From assembly GCF_036323475.1 (NCBI RefSeq), contig NZ_AP028934.1:186001-250000 (forward strand): a DNA stretch of 64,000 bases, given 5' to 3'. A program made the translations under genes and the position numbers. The notes beneath the pieces are model-generated. The model saw nothing but the letters and a program-made list of their open reading frames with translations. It was not told the origin of the DNA and did no database searches. Source of the DNA: Solobacterium moorei. GTDB lineage: Bacteria > Bacillota_I > Bacilli_A > Erysipelotrichales > Erysipelotrichaceae. Position 1 is the first letter of the stretch. Each line of letters starts with the position of its first letter. Shown piece after piece: positions 54,554-63,733 of this stretch.

Positions 54554-56017
54554 CTATCCGTGATAAGAATATGCGTTTGAGTTAGCGTTTGCGGCACCTG
54601 TTAGATTCACTGGATAACGATAGTACGCCACAACCGCAATATCATCTGGGACATTCGCATTCATATATGCGGCGGAGTCATTTGGTAAGTTGATACAGCC
54701 ATGTGATCCTGCATATGTATAGCGGTTACCACCGAACCATGGTTGCCATGGGGCATCGTGGAAGCCGATGTTGTATGCGAATACGATGAAGTAATTGACA
54801 GGTGAGTCATATTCTGAGCCATCGTAATTTGTACCTTTTAATCTTGTGTTTGTGACACGGTACTTGATGCGGAAGACTCCATCTGGAGAACCGCTGCCCA
54901 TGTTGATATTTCCAGATACGATATCGGATGTAAATACACGTTCGCCATGTAGTACGTAGTACAGTACTTGGTTTGTGTAATCAAGCTCTACGTAAGTATC
55001 ACCAATATCATTTTCTAAAGTGCCTTGTGCCGTTTGTGACCACATTGGTTGTCTTTCAACCATTTTTCCGGATTCAAGATCGGACTTTAATTGTGTAAAT
55101 TCTGAATCTTTATCTAGAATATAGCCGTAGTCACCACCACCGATTTGAATGTCATCGCCAGCTTGTGTTCTAAATGTACGAACTTTACCATAGGTATTAA
55201 AGCTTGTGGCAAGTTCTTCTATATATGACTGTAGCTTTGCGTCATCGACAGTTACATCGTATGTATCAGAAATACTTAATACTTTTAGCACAGATGCTTT
55301 ATCCATGACTTTCTTAGAAGAACCGATTGTATAGGAAACGGTACTCTTCAAGTAACTTTCAATCTTCTTTACTGCATTTGTAATCTGTTCAGAGTTTGAT
55401 GTGATTTCTGGGGCAGTAAAGTTTGCGGTATTTAATGTCAATTGATAATTTTGGCTATTGATGGCATTATCAATTTCTTTTTGTACAGCTGCTGTATCAG
55501 CACCATACTTGGCTTCAACGACCTTGTAGCTATCGTCGTTAATCGTAATCATTGCGTTAACTGGATCTTTTGTTAGTGACAACAAGTCTTCTAATTGTTT
55601 GTGAAGCTTTGATTCACTGTATTCTACTTGAATCTCTTTGTGCTCTGGCTGTATTAAAGAGAGTGGCCAAGTGAATACATTTTGTGATTTGATTTCTTTT
55701 TCAACAGAAGCCTTCGCATTACTTGCAAGACTGAGTGAGATATCTTTACCCTTTACTTCGTAAACCTTATCTTCAGGGGCAATGATTTTAATTTTATATG
55801 TGTTTGTGGCATTGGTAAGTGTACTAACACTTGTGTCTATATCCATGAAACTGACATCTGTATTACCAACTGTTGTACGGTAGAAGAAGTGTTGTTGGAA
55901 ATAGATAACACCTGCTATGTAAACACCAATAGCGATAATACCCACAGCTGCTAGGAGTATGAGTAAGACCTTACCGACGCCACCTTTCTTTTTTTCTTGT
56001 TTTAATCTGGTAGACAT
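54554..56017 (-). CDS. L,D-transpeptidase with peptidoglycan-binding repeats (Ldt-fm-like architecture)
   Basis: 487 residues; GAGGTGAAT precedes the ATG. A positively charged start (STRLKQEKKKGG) and one membrane helix (about 15-38) are followed by two peptidoglycan-binding type 4 domains (about 45-210 and 215-320). A YkuD catalytic domain follows at about 340-470, with YVELDYTNQVLYYVLHGE and the active site SHGCINLPNDSAAYM, whose Cys attacks the donor stem. L,D-transpeptidases make 3-3 cross-links and are little affected by most penicillins. The same layout is seen in Enterococcus faecium Ldt-fm. The D-Asp ligase operon close by fits this comparison. Confidence 0.93.
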   Translation of the reverse strand: MSTRLKQEKKKGGVGKVLLILLAAVGIIAIGVYIAGVIYFQQHFFYRTTVGNTDVSFMDIDTSVSTLTNATNTYKIKIIAPEDKVYEVKGKDISLSLASNAKASVEKEIKSQNVFTWPLSLIQPEHKEIQVEYSESKLHKQLEDLLSLTKDPVNAMITINDDSYKVVEAKYGADTAAVQKEIDNAINSQNYQLTLNTANFTAPEITSNSEQITNAVKKIESYLKSTVSYTIGSSKKVMDKASVLKVLSISDTYDVTVDDAKLQSYIEELATSFNTYGKVRTFRTQAGDDIQIGGGDYGYILDKDSEFTQLKSDLESGKMVERQPMWSQTAQGTLENDIGDTYVELDYTNQVLYYVLHGERVFTSDIVSGNINMGSGSPDGVFRIKYRVTNTRLKGTNYDGSEYDSPVNYFIVFAYNIGFHDAPWQPWFGGNRYTYAGSHGCINLPNDSAAYMNANVPDDIAVVAYYRYPVNLTGAANANSNAYSYHG

Positions 56018-56154
56018 ATATTCACCTCATGCATCTCAATATTCTTTAAATATACAGGACAAGTATAGCATAGATGTATAAAAATATCTCTGCTAATAAC
56101 TATGAAACAAAGGCATAATACTGATAAAATAGAAGAGATGATTATGGAGGAATT

Positions 56155-56700
56155 ATGAAGACTCTAGCGATATTAACATTGGCAGTAGGCATATTGTGTC
56201 TGATTGGCACAATTGTGCTTGTAATACGTTTAAAAATATTTGGAAAGAGTATTTTTGAAATGCAAGCTTCACTTGATTGTGATGAGTTTACAATCACTGA
56301 ACAAGGTAGCTATGCGATTTGGTTCAGGGTACCAATCGGAAGATTCTCCTATCCAAGATTGAATATTGTGGTAAACGAAGCTGAAACTGGTAGAGAAATC
56401 CCTGTAAATCACACGACGTTCAAAGTAAAAAGAAGATCATTTTCATATTATGATAGACAATACTTCTGGTTTGATGCAGAACCAGGTAACTACCTAATGA
56501 GTATTCAGCGTAATACAGATTTAGAGAATGCCCCTTTGATTGATGGTTTATTTAAGATGAATGAACAGCAATTAGATTATTGTAGCGTATTTATCACAAA
56601 GAGAGTAAATCCTACTATGATTGTGGTTGGTATCGTAGTACTCATCATGAGTATGAATGCGATTGTATTTTCAATACTCATGATTTCTGGTGTGTTTTAA
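56155..56700 (+). CDS. Membrane protein of unknown function with two helices
   Basis: 181 residues after ATGGAGGAATT. Hydrophobic helices lie at about 3-25 (LAILTLAVGILCLIGTIVLV) and 152-178. Between them is an extracytoplasmic domain of about 120 residues, probably beta-rich (FTITEQGSYAIWFRVPIGRFSYPRLNIVV; WFDAEPGNYLMSIQRNTDLENAP). No family recognised. It stands between the L,D-transpeptidase and the D-Asp ligase gene, so a cell-wall role is possible. Confidence 0.6.
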   Translation: MKTLAILTLAVGILCLIGTIVLVIRLKIFGKSIFEMQASLDCDEFTITEQGSYAIWFRVPIGRFSYPRLNIVVNEAETGREIPVNHTTFKVKRRSFSYYDRQYFWFDAEPGNYLMSIQRNTDLENAPLIDGLFKMNEQQLDYCSVFITKRVNPTMIVVGIVVLIMSMNAIVFSILMISGVF

Positions 56701-56759
56701 GCAACAAAATAACTGTGTAGTATAATAAACAAAGTACATTGAAAGAAAAGAGGCTATTT

Positions 56760-57968
56760 ATGAAGGAAAAAATCTATCCATTGTTATTTGGTGGTGATAT
56801 AAACGTATATTCTGTCGCAAGAGCATTCCATGAAGCGTATGGCTTACGTTCTACATGCTTTGGTAAATATTTATCTGGACCTGCATATCGCAGTTCTATC
56901 ATTGATTATCATGCATGTGAAAATAATGAAGATGCGGATGCGTATGTAAAGAATGTTGTAACTTTTGCAAACGGCCATCAAGATGGAAAAGTGTTTGTGA
57001 TTGGTTGTGGTGACGCATATGTAAAGTTGGCTGCTGAAAATAAGCATCTATTTCCAAAGAACTGTATCGTTGCAGGGATTGACGCTGAACTTTTAAATAC
57101 TCTCATTAATAAAGAAAAGTTCTATGAGATGTGTGATAAGTATGGCTTAGACCATCCTGCAACCTTTATCTATCACAAAGAGATGGGTCATGATTTTACC
57201 CTGCCATTTACAGGATCATTTATTTGTAAACCTTCCAATTCTGTAACCTATTGGGAGCATCCATTTGAAGGCAATGACAAGGTGTTTCTCCTACAGACAA
57301 TGGAAGAATTATATGATGTATTAGACCGTTGTTATGCGGCTGGTTATCCAGATACGATGATCATTCAGGATTGTATTCCTGGGGATGATTCCTATATGCG
57401 TGTCTTGACGAACTATTCTGATAAGAATGGACAAGTAAAGATGATGTGCTTAGGCCATGTCCTACTGGAAGAACATACACCACATGGATTGGGAAACCAC
57501 GCGGTTATCATGACAGAGAAGAATGAAGAAATTTGTATGAAGCTTAAGAGGTTCTTAGAGGATATTCATTATGTTGGATTCTCTAACTTTGATATGAAAT
57601 ATGACGAGCGTGATGGAAAGTTAAAACTATTTGAAATCAACTGCCGGCAAGGTAGAAGTAATTACTATGTAACAGGTGCAGGCTTTAATATCGCTCGCTA
57701 TCTTGTGGAAGATTACATCGAAAATAAAGAGCTTCCATTTGAAATCTGTGAGAATGAAAGCTTATGGCAGGTTGTACCCTCTGCTGTTGCAAGAGACTTT
57801 ATCGTATCTTCTTACCACGATAAGATGAAACAACTAGAAAAAGAAGGCAGGATGACAAACTCCCTTGTATACAAGGGAGAAAAGAATCTCTTTCATCGTT
57901 TATGGGTTTGGTATGACTTAAAGCGACAAAGAAAGAATTACGAGACATACGCAGTAAAGAAATCTTAG
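56760..57968 (+). CDS. D-aspartate ligase (ATP-grasp), peptidoglycan cross-bridge
   Basis: 402 residues; ATG at 56760 follows AAAGAGG. The sequence follows the Enterococcus faecium D-aspartate ligase Asl-fm along its length: LLFGGDINVYSVARAFHEAYG at the start, FVIGCGDAYVKL near 80, LINKEKFYEMCDKYGL near 115, IIQDCIPGDDSYMRVL near 200, MMCLGHVLLEEHTPHGLGN and NFDMKYDERDGKLKLFEINCRQGRS, which holds the metal-binding Glu/Asn of ATP-grasp enzymes. The known enzyme adds D-Asp through its beta-carboxylate to the Lys epsilon-amine of the precursor. The next gene encodes an aspartate racemase. Confidence 0.9.
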   Translation: MKEKIYPLLFGGDINVYSVARAFHEAYGLRSTCFGKYLSGPAYRSSIIDYHACENNEDADAYVKNVVTFANGHQDGKVFVIGCGDAYVKLAAENKHLFPKNCIVAGIDAELLNTLINKEKFYEMCDKYGLDHPATFIYHKEMGHDFTLPFTGSFICKPSNSVTYWEHPFEGNDKVFLLQTMEELYDVLDRCYAAGYPDTMIIQDCIPGDDSYMRVLTNYSDKNGQVKMMCLGHVLLEEHTPHGLGNHAVIMTEKNEEICMKLKRFLEDIHYVGFSNFDMKYDERDGKLKLFEINCRQGRSNYYVTGAGFNIARYLVEDYIENKELPFEICENESLWQVVPSAVARDFIVSSYHDKMKQLEKEGRMTNSLVYKGEKNLFHRLWVWYDLKRQRKNYETYAVKKS

Positions 57969-57979
57969 AGGTGTCATGT

Positions 57980-58690
57980 ATGGAACAAACAAAAGATAAA
58001 TTAGGTATCTTAGGTGGAATGGGCCCACAGGCAACGCAAATCTTATATCAGTGGATTCTTGATCGTACAGATGCGGTTTGTGACCAAGACCATATTCCAA
58101 CGATGATTCTGTCTGATACAAAGATGCCGGATCGTACAGCAGCGATTTTATCTGGAAATGAGAATGCTGTATATGAACGCATGTTGCACGATTGTCATTT
58201 ATTAGAAAGCTGTGGTAGCTGTTGTATTGCGATTCCATGCAATACATCACACTACTTCGCAGATCGTTTGCAGAAGGAAATCTCTATTCCAATTATTCAC
58301 ATGCCACGTGAAACGGTAAAACGCTTGGTAAAGACAAATCACAAGAAGGTTGCGATTCTTGCGACTGACGGCACAATCATGACAGGTGTGTATCGTTGTG
58401 AAATTGAAGCAGCAGGTATGCAAGCATGGAAACCAGACGCTGAGATACAAAAGAAGGTTATGTCTTTGATTTACGATGAAATTAAACGTGGTGAAAAGGG
58501 TAACCGTCATACCTTTGCGGCAATCGATAGAGCAGTCAGAGATGCTGGCTGTGATTGTGCGATTCTTGGTTGTACAGAATTATCTGTATATCGTGAATAT
58601 CATGGATTACCTTCATTCTATATCGATGCAATGGAGGTTCTAGCAGAGGAATGCATTCGCTTCTTTGATCGTGAACCACTGCATGTATAG
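57980..58690 (+). CDS. Aspartate/glutamate racemase family protein (aspartate racemase)
   Basis: 236 residues; ATG at 57980 with TAGAGGTG upstream. It is a PLP-independent two-cysteine racemase: LGILGGMGPQATQILYQWIL at the start, IAIPCNTSHYFAD with Cys near residue 82, LATDGTIMTGVYRCEIEAAG near 133 and ILGCTELSV with the second Cys near 198. Aspartate racemases make D-Asp from L-Asp. Its place right behind the D-aspartate ligase gene gives the substrate supply, as with Rac-fm and Asl-fm in Enterococcus faecium. Confidence 0.93.
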   Translation: MEQTKDKLGILGGMGPQATQILYQWILDRTDAVCDQDHIPTMILSDTKMPDRTAAILSGNENAVYERMLHDCHLLESCGSCCIAIPCNTSHYFADRLQKEISIPIIHMPRETVKRLVKTNHKKVAILATDGTIMTGVYRCEIEAAGMQAWKPDAEIQKKVMSLIYDEIKRGEKGNRHTFAAIDRAVRDAGCDCAILGCTELSVYREYHGLPSFYIDAMEVLAEECIRFFDREPLHV

Positions 58691-58699
58691 GAGGCTTTG

Positions 58700-60220
58700 A
58701 TGAAGAAATATTTATTAAAAGACTATATCTCTTTTTTACAGGAGAAGAATGTATTAGGGGATGTCAATCTATCTGATACATGCATGAATACTGTTGTGGA
58801 GCTTGTATCCTGTGATTCACAACAGGTTGTTCGTAATACATTATTCTTGTGCAAAGGCGTACACTTTAAAGCACAGTACCTACAGGATGCGGTGAATAAG
58901 GGAGCCTTTGCATATCTAAGTGAAGTAGAATATCCGGAAGTAAATATTCCATGGATCCCACTAACGAATGTACGTTACGCAATGGCAAATCTTGCGACGA
59001 TGTACTACAACGATCCATGGAAGGAACTGAATGTGATTGGACTTACTGGTACCAAAGGAAAGTCCACAACGACATATTATGTAAAGGCAATTCTAGATAC
59101 ATATCTTGAACGTGTTGGTAAAAACGAAAGTGCAGTGATTTCTTCGATTGGCACCTATGATGGTGTTGAACGTTTTGAATCACACTTAACAACACCAGAG
59201 CCACTCGATTTAGAAAGACATTTCTCAAATGCAGTTGAATCTAAGATTGATTTTGTGACGATGGAAGTATCCTCACAAGCGTTAAAGTATGATCGTGTAC
59301 TTGGTGTAAACTTTTCCGTTGCCGCATTCTTAAATATCGGCTATGATCACATATCTTCTGTAGAACATCCTACATGGGAAGATTACTTTGCCTCTAAACT
59401 GCGTATCTTTGAACAGTGCACATATGGACTTGTTAATCTAGATTCGGATCACTGTGATGAAATTCTAGATGCGGCCAAAGCTGCAAAGAAAGTAATTACA
59501 TTCTCAGAGGCGAATGATACCGCCGACTTCTATGGCTACGATGTTCATAAAGTCGGAAATGATATTGTCTTTAAAGTACGTGGAAGTGACTTTGATGAAG
59601 AGTTTAAGCTATCAATGCCAGGATTATTCAATGTATCTAATGCGTTATGTGCGATTGCGATAGCACGTTTGTATGATATTCCTGTTCGTGATATTCAAGC
59701 CGGTCTCTATCATGCGAAGGTTCCGGGACGTATGGAAATCTATACATCGAATGATAAAAAGATAACCGCAATTGTGGACTATGCACATAACCAATTATCC
59801 TTTCAGAAATTATTTGAATCTGTACGAAGTGAATATCCTGGATATCGTGCAACGATTATCTTTGGCTGTCCTGGTAAGAAGGCAAAAGATCGTCGTCATG
59901 ACTTAGGTGAAATTGCAGGTAAGAACGCTGATTACATCTACTTAACAGAAGAGGATGCAGGGGAAGAAGATCCACTCGCAATTGCCCATGAAATCGCAAG
60001 AGCTGTTGAAAAAGAAAAGGCACCATACGAAATCATTATCGACCGTGAAAAAGCCATTGCACGTGCAGTAGAGGATGCCGCAAATGTGCAAGGGAATACA
60101 GTCATCTTGATTACAGGTAAAGGTGCAGAAACACGTCAAAAACGTGGTACAGAGTACATTCCGGTGATGTCGGATGTCGAGTGTGTCAATCTTGAATTAA
60201 AGAAGTATAACGAGAAATAA
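58700..60220 (+). CDS. murE: UDP-N-acetylmuramyl-tripeptide synthetase (MurE type, probably L-Lys-adding)
   Basis: 506 residues; ATG at 58700 follows AGGAGG. Mur ligase domains in order: N-terminal UDP-sugar domain (VVRNTLFLCKGVHFKAQYL), central ATPase with VIGLTGTKGKSTTTYYVKAIL near 113 and MEVSSQALKYDRV near 195, and the C-terminal domain with MEIYTSNDKKITAIVDYAHN. The region that carries D-N-P-R in diaminopimelate-adding MurE reads TEEDAGEEDP, so diaminopimelate is unlikely; L-Lys is the best guess. Together with the two genes before it, it forms a stem-peptide and cross-bridge operon. Confidence 0.92.
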   Translation: MKKYLLKDYISFLQEKNVLGDVNLSDTCMNTVVELVSCDSQQVVRNTLFLCKGVHFKAQYLQDAVNKGAFAYLSEVEYPEVNIPWIPLTNVRYAMANLATMYYNDPWKELNVIGLTGTKGKSTTTYYVKAILDTYLERVGKNESAVISSIGTYDGVERFESHLTTPEPLDLERHFSNAVESKIDFVTMEVSSQALKYDRVLGVNFSVAAFLNIGYDHISSVEHPTWEDYFASKLRIFEQCTYGLVNLDSDHCDEILDAAKAAKKVITFSEANDTADFYGYDVHKVGNDIVFKVRGSDFDEEFKLSMPGLFNVSNALCAIAIARLYDIPVRDIQAGLYHAKVPGRMEIYTSNDKKITAIVDYAHNQLSFQKLFESVRSEYPGYRATIIFGCPGKKAKDRRHDLGEIAGKNADYIYLTEEDAGEEDPLAIAHEIARAVEKEKAPYEIIIDREKAIARAVEDAANVQGNTVILITGKGAETRQKRGTEYIPVMSDVECVNLELKKYNEK

Positions 60221-60226
60221 AATAGT

Positions 60227-60279
60227 AAGCATCTTCCATGTGCTACGCATGTTAGGCATATAGAGAAAGATGCTTTTTA
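60227..60279 (+). terminator. Intrinsic terminator after murE
   Basis: AAGCATCTT (60227-60235) pairs with AAGATGCTT (60267-60275), with a small inner hairpin in the loop and TTTTT at the end. The ISL3 element begins 14 bases later. Confidence 0.75.
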
Positions 60280-60292
60280 TATGGGATATAAA

Positions 60293-61929
60293 CCTAATGT
60301 AAAATAACTTGGGGTTTTAGAAAAAACCGCTTTAAAATTACATGGGGGTAAAAAGGTAGAAATTGTAGATGAGAATAATGTCTCTTGTCTACGATTTCTA
60401 CCTTTTATATGTGCTAAGAAAGAAATGTTTTATTGTTAATTATTTTTTGTATGAACCACGCTTCTTTCCAATCCTTTTGTTGGATTGAAGGTGATCCGTA
60501 ATTGTGTAATATAGTTTTCTGTTTAACGCGTAGAGCACTCTAGCACGGAATCTTGGAAAGTTTGAAAGACCATTAGAAACATTGATCAGTACACGTAATC
60601 TACTATTCATATATTCTGATAGTGCATTCGATTGTTTTCTGTCATCATACGGTCTTCTAAACGAGTTGAGATACTCCTCTTTCCAGTTTGTGATAGATGT
60701 CAAAAAGTCTTCGTACGCAGGTATATCAGCAGAAATAAACGCATCTAGTATGGAGGTAATTTCGATTGTACAAGATGGGTAAATAGCAGTTCTATTAAAG
60801 TTGCGAAATAATTCTTTTAAGTGGTAGGCAAGCGTTAAAACTGGATCAATCTCCAATAACTGATCATATAAATTTCGATAATTCAATTTTTGCCTAAAGA
60901 AACTGTTATATTTCGGCTCGTTATCTAAGTTGTAGTCGGTTTCCAGTAATTTATGCCATGTTTTAAGAAGATAATAAGCTCTACTTCCTTTTTCATAATG
61001 ATTCATGATATCGATACGTAGACGTGAGAATCCAGATGTAAGATGCTCGATGACATGGAAAGGATCTACAGCGACGATGGCGTTGGGCAGATATTTCTTT
61101 ACAACATCTTTGTATGGCTGCCACATATCCATGGTCACAATCTTCACTCTTTGTCTCTCACTTAATGGGATATTTTCAAAGTAAGTGCTGAGTTCCTTTT
61201 TTGAACGAGACTGTATGACTTCGTTTAGAACACGAGCTTTATTATCGACCATGACACATAAGTAAGAACTGTTTTTTAACGCCATGTCAGAATATAGTTC
61301 ATCAATTCCTAGATACTCGGGTAAGAACTGCCTTGGAATTCTCAAGTAACTATCGGCATAGAGTTCTACCGTAGGAATAGATACATGTGCTCTTAGTGCA
61401 ATTGTCTTTAAGTTAATGGAGATATCACCTAGATCTTTCATGATTTGATCGACCATAGAGAAGGTGGAGTGCATACCATCAGGGGTAAAGATATTGTCTT
61501 CACTAAAAGTACGATGACAGTCACGACACTTATATCGTCTACGTTTCCAATTGACAATCGTTTTTAGACCAGCGATGTCTTGCGTTTTGAATGTATATGT
61601 TAGAAGTCCTTTGCTAGATGTATCAGCACCACAGTAAGGGCAAATGGGGTGTTTATTTATCAGTAGAAGATAAATATTCAAGGTATCATGATTGCGATAT
61701 GTAGATAGACTTTGAACTTGATCTTGGGACAAGTTCAAAGCAGATGTGATAATATAATCAATAGCCATTTATGGCCTCCTCTCAAGACATTTTCTTTCAT
61801 AGCAAAAAGATAATAACATGAGAGGTTTTTTTATTTTTGAAGGTACCCCAAGTTTTCTGAAGAAGTATCAAAAAGGCACCCCAAGTCTTCTCATTGCGGT
61901 ACCCCAACCCCAAGTAATTTTAGAGCGCC
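60293..61929 (-). mobile_element. ISL3 family insertion sequence, copy D, matching copy C, with 8-bp target duplication
   Basis: 1,637 bp, inverted relative to copy C (17431-19067), of the same length and encoding an identical transposase. It is flanked by GATATAAA at 60285-60292 and 61930-61937. The duplication differs from that of copy C, so each arrived by its own transposition. It lies between the murE terminator and tRNA-Thr and disrupts no gene. Confidence 0.96.
60440..61768 (-). CDS. ISL3 family transposase (copy D)
   Basis: 442 residues, identical to the protein at 17592-18920 from start to end, including the zinc ribbon (CPYCGA, CRDCHRTF) and the DDE domain landmarks. Intact start with GAGAGGAGG and intact stop followed by the hairpin at 60354-60402. 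Probably an active element given the lack of decay. Confidence 0.96.
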   Translation of the reverse strand: MAIDYIITSALNLSQDQVQSLSTYRNHDTLNIYLLLINKHPICPYCGADTSSKGLLTYTFKTQDIAGLKTIVNWKRRRYKCRDCHRTFSEDNIFTPDGMHSTFSMVDQIMKDLGDISINLKTIALRAHVSIPTVELYADSYLRIPRQFLPEYLGIDELYSDMALKNSSYLCVMVDNKARVLNEVIQSRSKKELSTYFENIPLSERQRVKIVTMDMWQPYKDVVKKYLPNAIVAVDPFHVIEHLTSGFSRLRIDIMNHYEKGSRAYYLLKTWHKLLETDYNLDNEPKYNSFFRQKLNYRNLYDQLLEIDPVLTLAYHLKELFRNFNRTAIYPSCTIEITSILDAFISADIPAYEDFLTSITNWKEEYLNSFRRPYDDRKQSNALSEYMNSRLRVLINVSNGLSNFPRFRARVLYALNRKLYYTITDHLQSNKRIGKKRGSYKK

Positions 61930-61967
61930 GATATAAAAAGCCCTTTGATCAGGGCATATCAGGATCA

Positions 61968-62043
61968 TGGTGCCGACAACAGGAATTGAACCTGCGACCT
62001 ACGCGTTACGAGTGCGTTGCTCTACCAACTGAGCTATGTCGGC
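61968..62043 (-). tRNA. tRNA-Thr (anticodon CGT)
   Basis: The minus strand folds as a tRNA: acceptor GCCGACA/TGTCGGC, D-arm GCTC...GAGC, anticodon loop CTCGTAA with CGT at 34-36, T-arm GCAGG-TTCAATT-CCTGT, discriminator A and an encoded CCA. It reads ACG threonine codons. The pair 31-39 is A-C, a small irregularity. The ISL3 copy D ends about 39 bases beyond its 3' end. Confidence 0.95.
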
Positions 62044-62135
62044 GATGTAATTATTATACGTAATATCGATACTGAATTCAAATCATATTAGGCAAAAATA
62101 TGATACAGTAGAATACAGAAAATGTGAGGTACAGT

Positions 62136-62771
62136 ATGAAATTTACAAAGTTAATGTTGGCAATATTATTGGTATTAGCAGGTTGCGGTAAGTCAACACC
62201 AGAAGCACAGGCTAAGAAAACAGCAGAAACATTTATAAACGCACTAGACTCTGGAGATACAGAAAAAGCGAAGGAACAATCTAGTGAGAATGTTCAAAAG
62301 ATGTGCGATGCGATTGAAGCTTCCTTTAAGACACCAGCTAGTTTTTCATCAACAGATTTATCTGATGACGCTAAGAAAAAGTTGGCTGAAATTGAAAAAC
62401 AAATTAGAACTTCCTCATTTGAAAACCCAAAAATCAAAGATGTAAAAGAAGTAAATGAGAGAAAGTATGAAGTGACCTTCTCAATGGATTTTTTGGATAT
62501 AGCTGAAATTAGAAAGTACTTTACAGGTGAGGAGTATAAGGCATTAATTTCTACACTATCTGTTGAAGCAACTGAAATACAAAAGAAAGATGGTGATGAA
62601 GCTGCCAAAAAGTATATGATGGAACAACTTATAGATAAGATTTATTCTGTTTATACAGAACGGTTAAAAGACAAGAAGTATCACAATGAGGATTCTATTA
62701 TCACTCTTGAACAACAAGATGATGGTAAGTGGTTTGTGACAGATATTAAAGACGTAAAACAAGAAAAATAA
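62136..62771 (+). CDS. Lipoprotein of unknown function
   Basis: 211 residues; ATG at 62136 follows GTGAGGT. A type II signal peptide ends in LLVLAGC at residues 14-20, so the mature protein is lipid-anchored at Cys20. The extracellular part is charged and starts with KKTAETFINALDSGDTEKAKEQSSENV, like the helical start of DUF4878-type lipoproteins that share the NTF2-like fold, and ends with a strand pattern ITLEQQDDGKWFVTDIKDV. No enzymatic motif is seen. Confidence 0.8.
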   Translation: MKFTKLMLAILLVLAGCGKSTPEAQAKKTAETFINALDSGDTEKAKEQSSENVQKMCDAIEASFKTPASFSSTDLSDDAKKKLAEIEKQIRTSSFENPKIKDVKEVNERKYEVTFSMDFLDIAEIRKYFTGEEYKALISTLSVEATEIQKKDGDEAAKKYMMEQLIDKIYSVYTERLKDKKYHNEDSIITLEQQDDGKWFVTDIKDVKQEK

Positions 62772-62790
62772 GAAACTAGAGGAATAAACG

Positions 62791-63723
62791 ATGGCAAAGA
62801 AGAGAATTGCGTATATTGGTGCAGGACCTGCAACTTTATATAGTATTCAGACACTTTTAAAGCTTGGTGAATACGATGTTGAAGTATTTGATATGAATGA
62901 ACGTGCTGGTGGTGCTTGCTATACAGGTATCCCACAGTTTCGCTTCAATACAAGCTTTATCGATAAGCTGATGGATGAACTAACAGCAGCTGGTGTTCAG
63001 TTTCATTTCCAAACGACAATTGGAAAAGATATCCCATTTTGTGACTTACAGAAGAAGTTTGACCGTATTGTAGTCGCAATCGGTGCTCAAGTGGAGAACA
63101 TGTTCGGTCTAGAAGCTAAGGGTGGCTGTATCGCAGGCCTTAGCTTACTACATGATTTAAATATCAAACACATGCATGATTTTTATAAAGAGAATTATAA
63201 ACACGCTGTTGTATGGGGTGGTGGTAACGTTGCGATGGATTGCTCAAGAAGTCTTGTGCGTATCATGGATGATGTAAAAATTATTTATCGTCGTAGCGAA
63301 GCGGAGATGCCAGCGCATAAAGGAGAAATCAAAGATGCACGTGACGAAGGTGTCATATTCCATTTCCTAGAGAATATTAAAGAAGTATTGCGTGATGAGG
63401 CTGGAAAAGTAACTGGTGTTAAGGCCATTACAATGGAGCTTGGTGAGCCAGATGCGAGTGGAAGAAGATCAACCCATGAAGTAGAAGGCAGTGAACATAT
63501 CATTCCATGTGATTTGGTTGTTGCGGCAATCGGACAAAAAGTGGACTTCAGTATTCTCGATGAAAATCTAAATTTGACTTCCGGTCAACATCAGAGTACA
63601 ATAGGAAATGTACTAATAACAGGGGATGCTTATTTAGGCCCTCAATCGATCGCAGCTGCAATTAAAGACGGGCGAGAAGTTGCGAAAGAGGTATATGAAT
63701 CGTTCATTGAAACAGAAAGATAG
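62791..63723 (+). CDS. FAD-dependent NAD(P) oxidoreductase, GltD-like without Fe-S domain
   Basis: 310 residues. KRIAYIGAGPATLYSIQTLLKLGEYDVEVFDMNERAGGACYTGIPQFRF at the start is the FAD-binding Rossmann region, similar to that of glutamate synthase small subunit-type proteins. VVWGGGNVAMDCSRSLVRI near 150 is the NAD(P) site, and IGNVLITGDAYLGPQSIAAAIKDGREVAKEV near 270 the C-terminal FAD contact. The cysteine-rich 4Fe-4S N-terminus of GltD is absent, and no partner large subunit is encoded in the window. The electron acceptor is unknown. Confidence 0.85.
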   Translation: MAKKRIAYIGAGPATLYSIQTLLKLGEYDVEVFDMNERAGGACYTGIPQFRFNTSFIDKLMDELTAAGVQFHFQTTIGKDIPFCDLQKKFDRIVVAIGAQVENMFGLEAKGGCIAGLSLLHDLNIKHMHDFYKENYKHAVVWGGGNVAMDCSRSLVRIMDDVKIIYRRSEAEMPAHKGEIKDARDEGVIFHFLENIKEVLRDEAGKVTGVKAITMELGEPDASGRRSTHEVEGSEHIIPCDLVVAAIGQKVDFSILDENLNLTSGQHQSTIGNVLITGDAYLGPQSIAAAIKDGREVAKEVYESFIETER

Positions 63724-63733
63724 AGGAAATGAT

